Below, in pieces: positions 5,985 to 7,105 of a DNA stretch of 7,105 bases. The position numbers and the translations under genes are program-made. The stretch lies in NCBI GenBank assembly GCA_017694145.1, contig JADINF010000012.1, positions 1 to 7,105 on the forward strand. Reading direction: 5' to 3'. The notes below the pieces were generated by a model. It was given only the letters and a program-made list of their open reading frames with translations, made no database searches and was not told the origin of the DNA. The first letter of the stretch is position 1. Each line of letters begins with the position of its first letter. This DNA is from Candidatus Stercoripulliclostridium pullicola (GTDB lineage Bacteria > Bacillota > Clostridia > Christensenellales > DTU072).

Positions 5985-6011
5985 GCCCGCAGAAGTGCGG
6001 GCTTTTTTGTT
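5985..6011 (+). terminator. Intrinsic terminator of the trmN6-rsmI operon
   Basis: GCCCGCA (5985-5991) and TGCGGGC (5996-6002) form a perfect GC-rich 7-bp stem with a GAAG loop, followed by TTTTTTGTT. It lies 41 bases after the rsmI stop. The minus-strand spmB stop codon (6011-6013) touches its T tract. In the minus direction the hairpin is not followed by a U tract, so it would terminate spmAB poorly. Confidence 0.9.
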
Positions 6012-6514
6012 CAGAGGAATCGGCATATCAGACAGGCGGTTATCGCGCCTAAGAAGGTGACGACGAGCGCTATCGGTACCGCGGCGCGGGTGCCGTTTTC
6101 TTTGTATCCCGAAAAATACACCGCCGCTATGTATAGTACCGTGTCGGAGCTTCCCATTATCACGCTCGCCGAGCGCGATATGTACGAATCGACGCCGTAC
6201 TGCTCGTATATCCCTTCGAGCACGGCAAGACTGCCGCTTCCGGAGAGAGGGCGCAGGATAAGGAGTTCTGCAAGTTCGTCAGGTATCCCAAGCAACGAAA
6301 ACACAGGCGACACGGCTTTGCCGAGCATAGCGGACAGACCGCTTGCGCGCATAAGTTCCATAGCCATAAATACTACGGCGAGATAGGGAAGCAGCCTTAT
6401 CGAGAGCCCCACGGCTTCTTTGACTCCCGCTACGAAGGAGTCGTAAAGCTTGACTTTGCGCGCGGCGCCTACGGCGAAGATAAGACTCAGTACAACAGGG
6501 ATAACGTATATCAT
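6011..6514 (-). CDS. spmB: Spore maturation protein B (SpmB-like membrane protein)
   Basis: This 167-residue integral membrane protein has hydrophobic segments near residues 2-17, 38-55, 118-134 and 145-165. It carries the SpmB pattern: D-S-F-V-A-G-V-K-E-A-V (25-35), L-L-P-Y-L-A (41-46), M-R-A-S-G (55-59), L-R-P-L-S-G-S-G-S-L (87-96), Y-G-V-D-S-Y-I-S-R-S-A-S-V-I-M-G-S-S-D-T (106-125) and A-V-Y-F-S-G (131-136). SpmB belongs to the Gate (nucleoside-recognition) membrane family; in B. subtilis SpmA and SpmB are needed for full spore core dehydration and heat resistance, by an unknown mechanism. Homologues also occur in non-sporulating bacteria, so it does not prove sporulation. The start overlaps the spmA stop by four bases (ATGA), with a weak AAAGG (plus 6525-6529) ten bases upstream. 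It is slightly short for the family (about 175-180) but the motifs are complete. Confidence 0.92.
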   Translation of the reverse strand: MIYVIPVVLSLIFAVGAARKVKLYDSFVAGVKEAVGLSIRLLPYLAVVFMAMELMRASGLSAMLGKAVSPVFSLLGIPDELAELLILRPLSGSGSLAVLEGIYEQYGVDSYISRSASVIMGSSDTVLYIAAVYFSGYKENGTRAAVPIALVVTFLGAITACLICRFL

Positions 6515-7038
6515 CTGACGAATACCTTTACGGCGATCACGGCGAGCACGCTCGTGAACAAAGTGACTATGACGGTGGGGAGTATCACGTCCGTGACGGA
6601 ACCGAGTCCCGCGCGGATCGCGATGACCGTGGTGGGAATGAGCTGGAGGGACGTGGAATTGAGTACCACGAGCATCACGGCGTTCTTTCTCGAGCGCATA
6701 CCGCTCATCGCTTTGAGTCCGGCGGGAGTCGCCGCTCCGCCCGCGCCGATGAGATTAGCCGCGAAATTCAAAGTTATCGCGTCGGAAGTTTCTTCCGATT
6801 CTCCCGGAAACAGCGCGTTCGTGAGCGGTTTCAACAATTTCCTTAAAAATTTCTGCGCGCCGGAAGCTTCGAGTATTTTTATCGCGGAAAGCCACAGCGC
6901 GTAACTGCCGAAAAGGAGCGCGCTCAGTCTTAAAGCGTTTGCGGCGCCGTCCAGGAATGCGGGCAACATTCCTCCGGGGTCCGTTACCGCGAGCAGGACG
7001 CACGACGCCCCCAGTATAACCGTAAATACGACGTTCAT
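6511..7038 (-). CDS. spmA: Spore maturation protein A (SpmA-like membrane protein)
   Basis: This 175-residue membrane protein has hydrophobic segments near 3-19, 36-55, 120-141 and 150-172. It shows the SpmA pattern: F-L-D-G-A-A-N-A-L (28-36), L-W-L-S-A-I-K-I-L-E-A-S-G (49-61), the N-x-x-A-N-L-I-G-A-G-G-A-A-T-P-A-G-L-K-A-M signature (91-111) and V-L-N-S-T-S-L-Q-L-I-P-T-T-V-I-A-I-R (125-142). It acts with SpmB at the membrane in spore maturation; the transported or bound substrate is unknown. It is somewhat shorter than typical homologues (about 190) but complete at both ends. No start codon lies upstream in frame inside the window, although the frame stays open to the edge. There is no Shine-Dalgarno sequence; a -10-like CATAAT ends seven bases before the ATG, suggesting a leaderless message. 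It is the first gene of the spmA-spmB pair. Confidence 0.92.
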   Translation of the reverse strand: MNVVFTVILGASCVLLAVTDPGGMLPAFLDGAANALRLSALLFGSYALWLSAIKILEASGAQKFLRKLLKPLTNALFPGESEETSDAITLNFAANLIGAGGAATPAGLKAMSGMRSRKNAVMLVVLNSTSLQLIPTTVIAIRAGLGSVTDVILPTVIVTLFTSVLAVIAVKVFVR

Positions 7039-7045
7039 ATTAATA

Positions 7046-7073
7046 ATTATGCGCGCGCGCTTAAAAAATTCGC
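7046..7073 (-). promoter_or_regulatory. Candidate spmA promoter, SigE-like or weak SigA-like
   Basis: On the minus strand CATAAT (plus 7046-7051) matches five of six SigA -10 bases, but no good -35 lies 16-18 bp upstream. A SigE reading fits partly: GAATTTT (plus 7065-7071) matches six of seven bases of KMATATT, with 13-bp spacing to CATAATTA, which matches the CATA half of the SigE -10. A mother-cell sigma factor would suit a spore maturation gene. This is pattern inference only. Confidence 0.35.
7051..7060. repeat. Alternating (GC)5 tract
   Basis: Five perfect GC dinucleotides lie in the spmA promoter region between two AT-rich stretches. Alternating purine-pyrimidine DNA of this kind can adopt Z-form under supercoiling, but ten bases is short. 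Confidence 0.5.
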
Positions 7074-7082
7074 GTGAAATAA

Positions 7083-7097
7083 TTGAAAGCGCTTCCG
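7083..7097. promoter_or_regulatory. Candidate catabolite response element (cre)
   Basis: TTGAAAGCGCTTCCG matches 14 of 15 positions of the Firmicutes CcpA consensus WTGNAANCGNWNNCW; only the last W is wrong. It includes the palindrome AAGCGCTT. It lies 45-59 bp upstream of spmA, but it may serve a gene beyond the right edge. One such near match by chance in 7 kb is not very unlikely. Confidence 0.3.
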
Positions 7098-7105
7098 TTT
7101 TATGG

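Noticed and set aside
1..7105. CRISPR arrays, insertion sequences, tRNA or rRNA genes, phage or defence modules
   Set aside because: No direct repeats with regular spacers, no transposase-like reading frame, no RNA gene signature and no defence-type domain were seen on either strand by reading.

Overview
This window is ordinary core chromosome of a Gram-positive, Clostridia-like bacterium. The evidence is an adjacent spmA-spmB pair (spore maturation proteins of endospore formers and relatives), a Rho factor with a long N-terminal insertion, a class II aldolase next to rho, a trmN6-rsmI pair, strong AGGAG-type ribosome binding sites and -35/-10 promoters with 17-bp spacing. Base composition is intermediate and ATA isoleucine codons are frequent. 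No insertion sequence, phage gene, CRISPR array, tRNA or rRNA is visible, and no gene looks recently acquired.

Layout. The left edge holds the 3' end of a ribose-phosphate pyrophosphokinase gene. It overlaps by one base (TAATG) a 140-residue beta-rich protein that may belong to the DUF1934/YwiB group. A good promoter then starts a monocistronic metallo-beta-lactamase-fold hydrolase gene (787-1440). Next is rho (1547-3211), whose 554-residue product carries an AT-hook-like basic motif and a short Asn/Gln-rich tract between its N-terminal and RNA-binding domains. A hairpin with A and T tracts on its two sides (3252-3288) can terminate both rho and the convergent aldolase gene fba (3350-4279, minus strand).

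fba and trmN6 diverge from a 117-bp region with two back-to-back promoters. The trmN6 promoter sits so close to its ATG that the mRNA is predicted to be leaderless. trmN6 overlaps rsmI by four bases (ATGA), and rsmI ends at a strong intrinsic terminator (5985-6011). On the opposite strand spmA and spmB, also joined by ATGA, converge on that terminator. spmA also has no Shine-Dalgarno sequence and has a -10-like hexamer 7 bases from its ATG.

Functionally this is housekeeping: PRPP synthesis, glycolysis/gluconeogenesis, transcription termination, tRNA and 16S rRNA modification, and spore maturation. I found no new multi-gene system. The points worth a second look are the composition of the Rho insertion, the two apparent leaderless starts, a catabolite-response-element-like site at the right edge, and the uncharacterised 140-residue protein.
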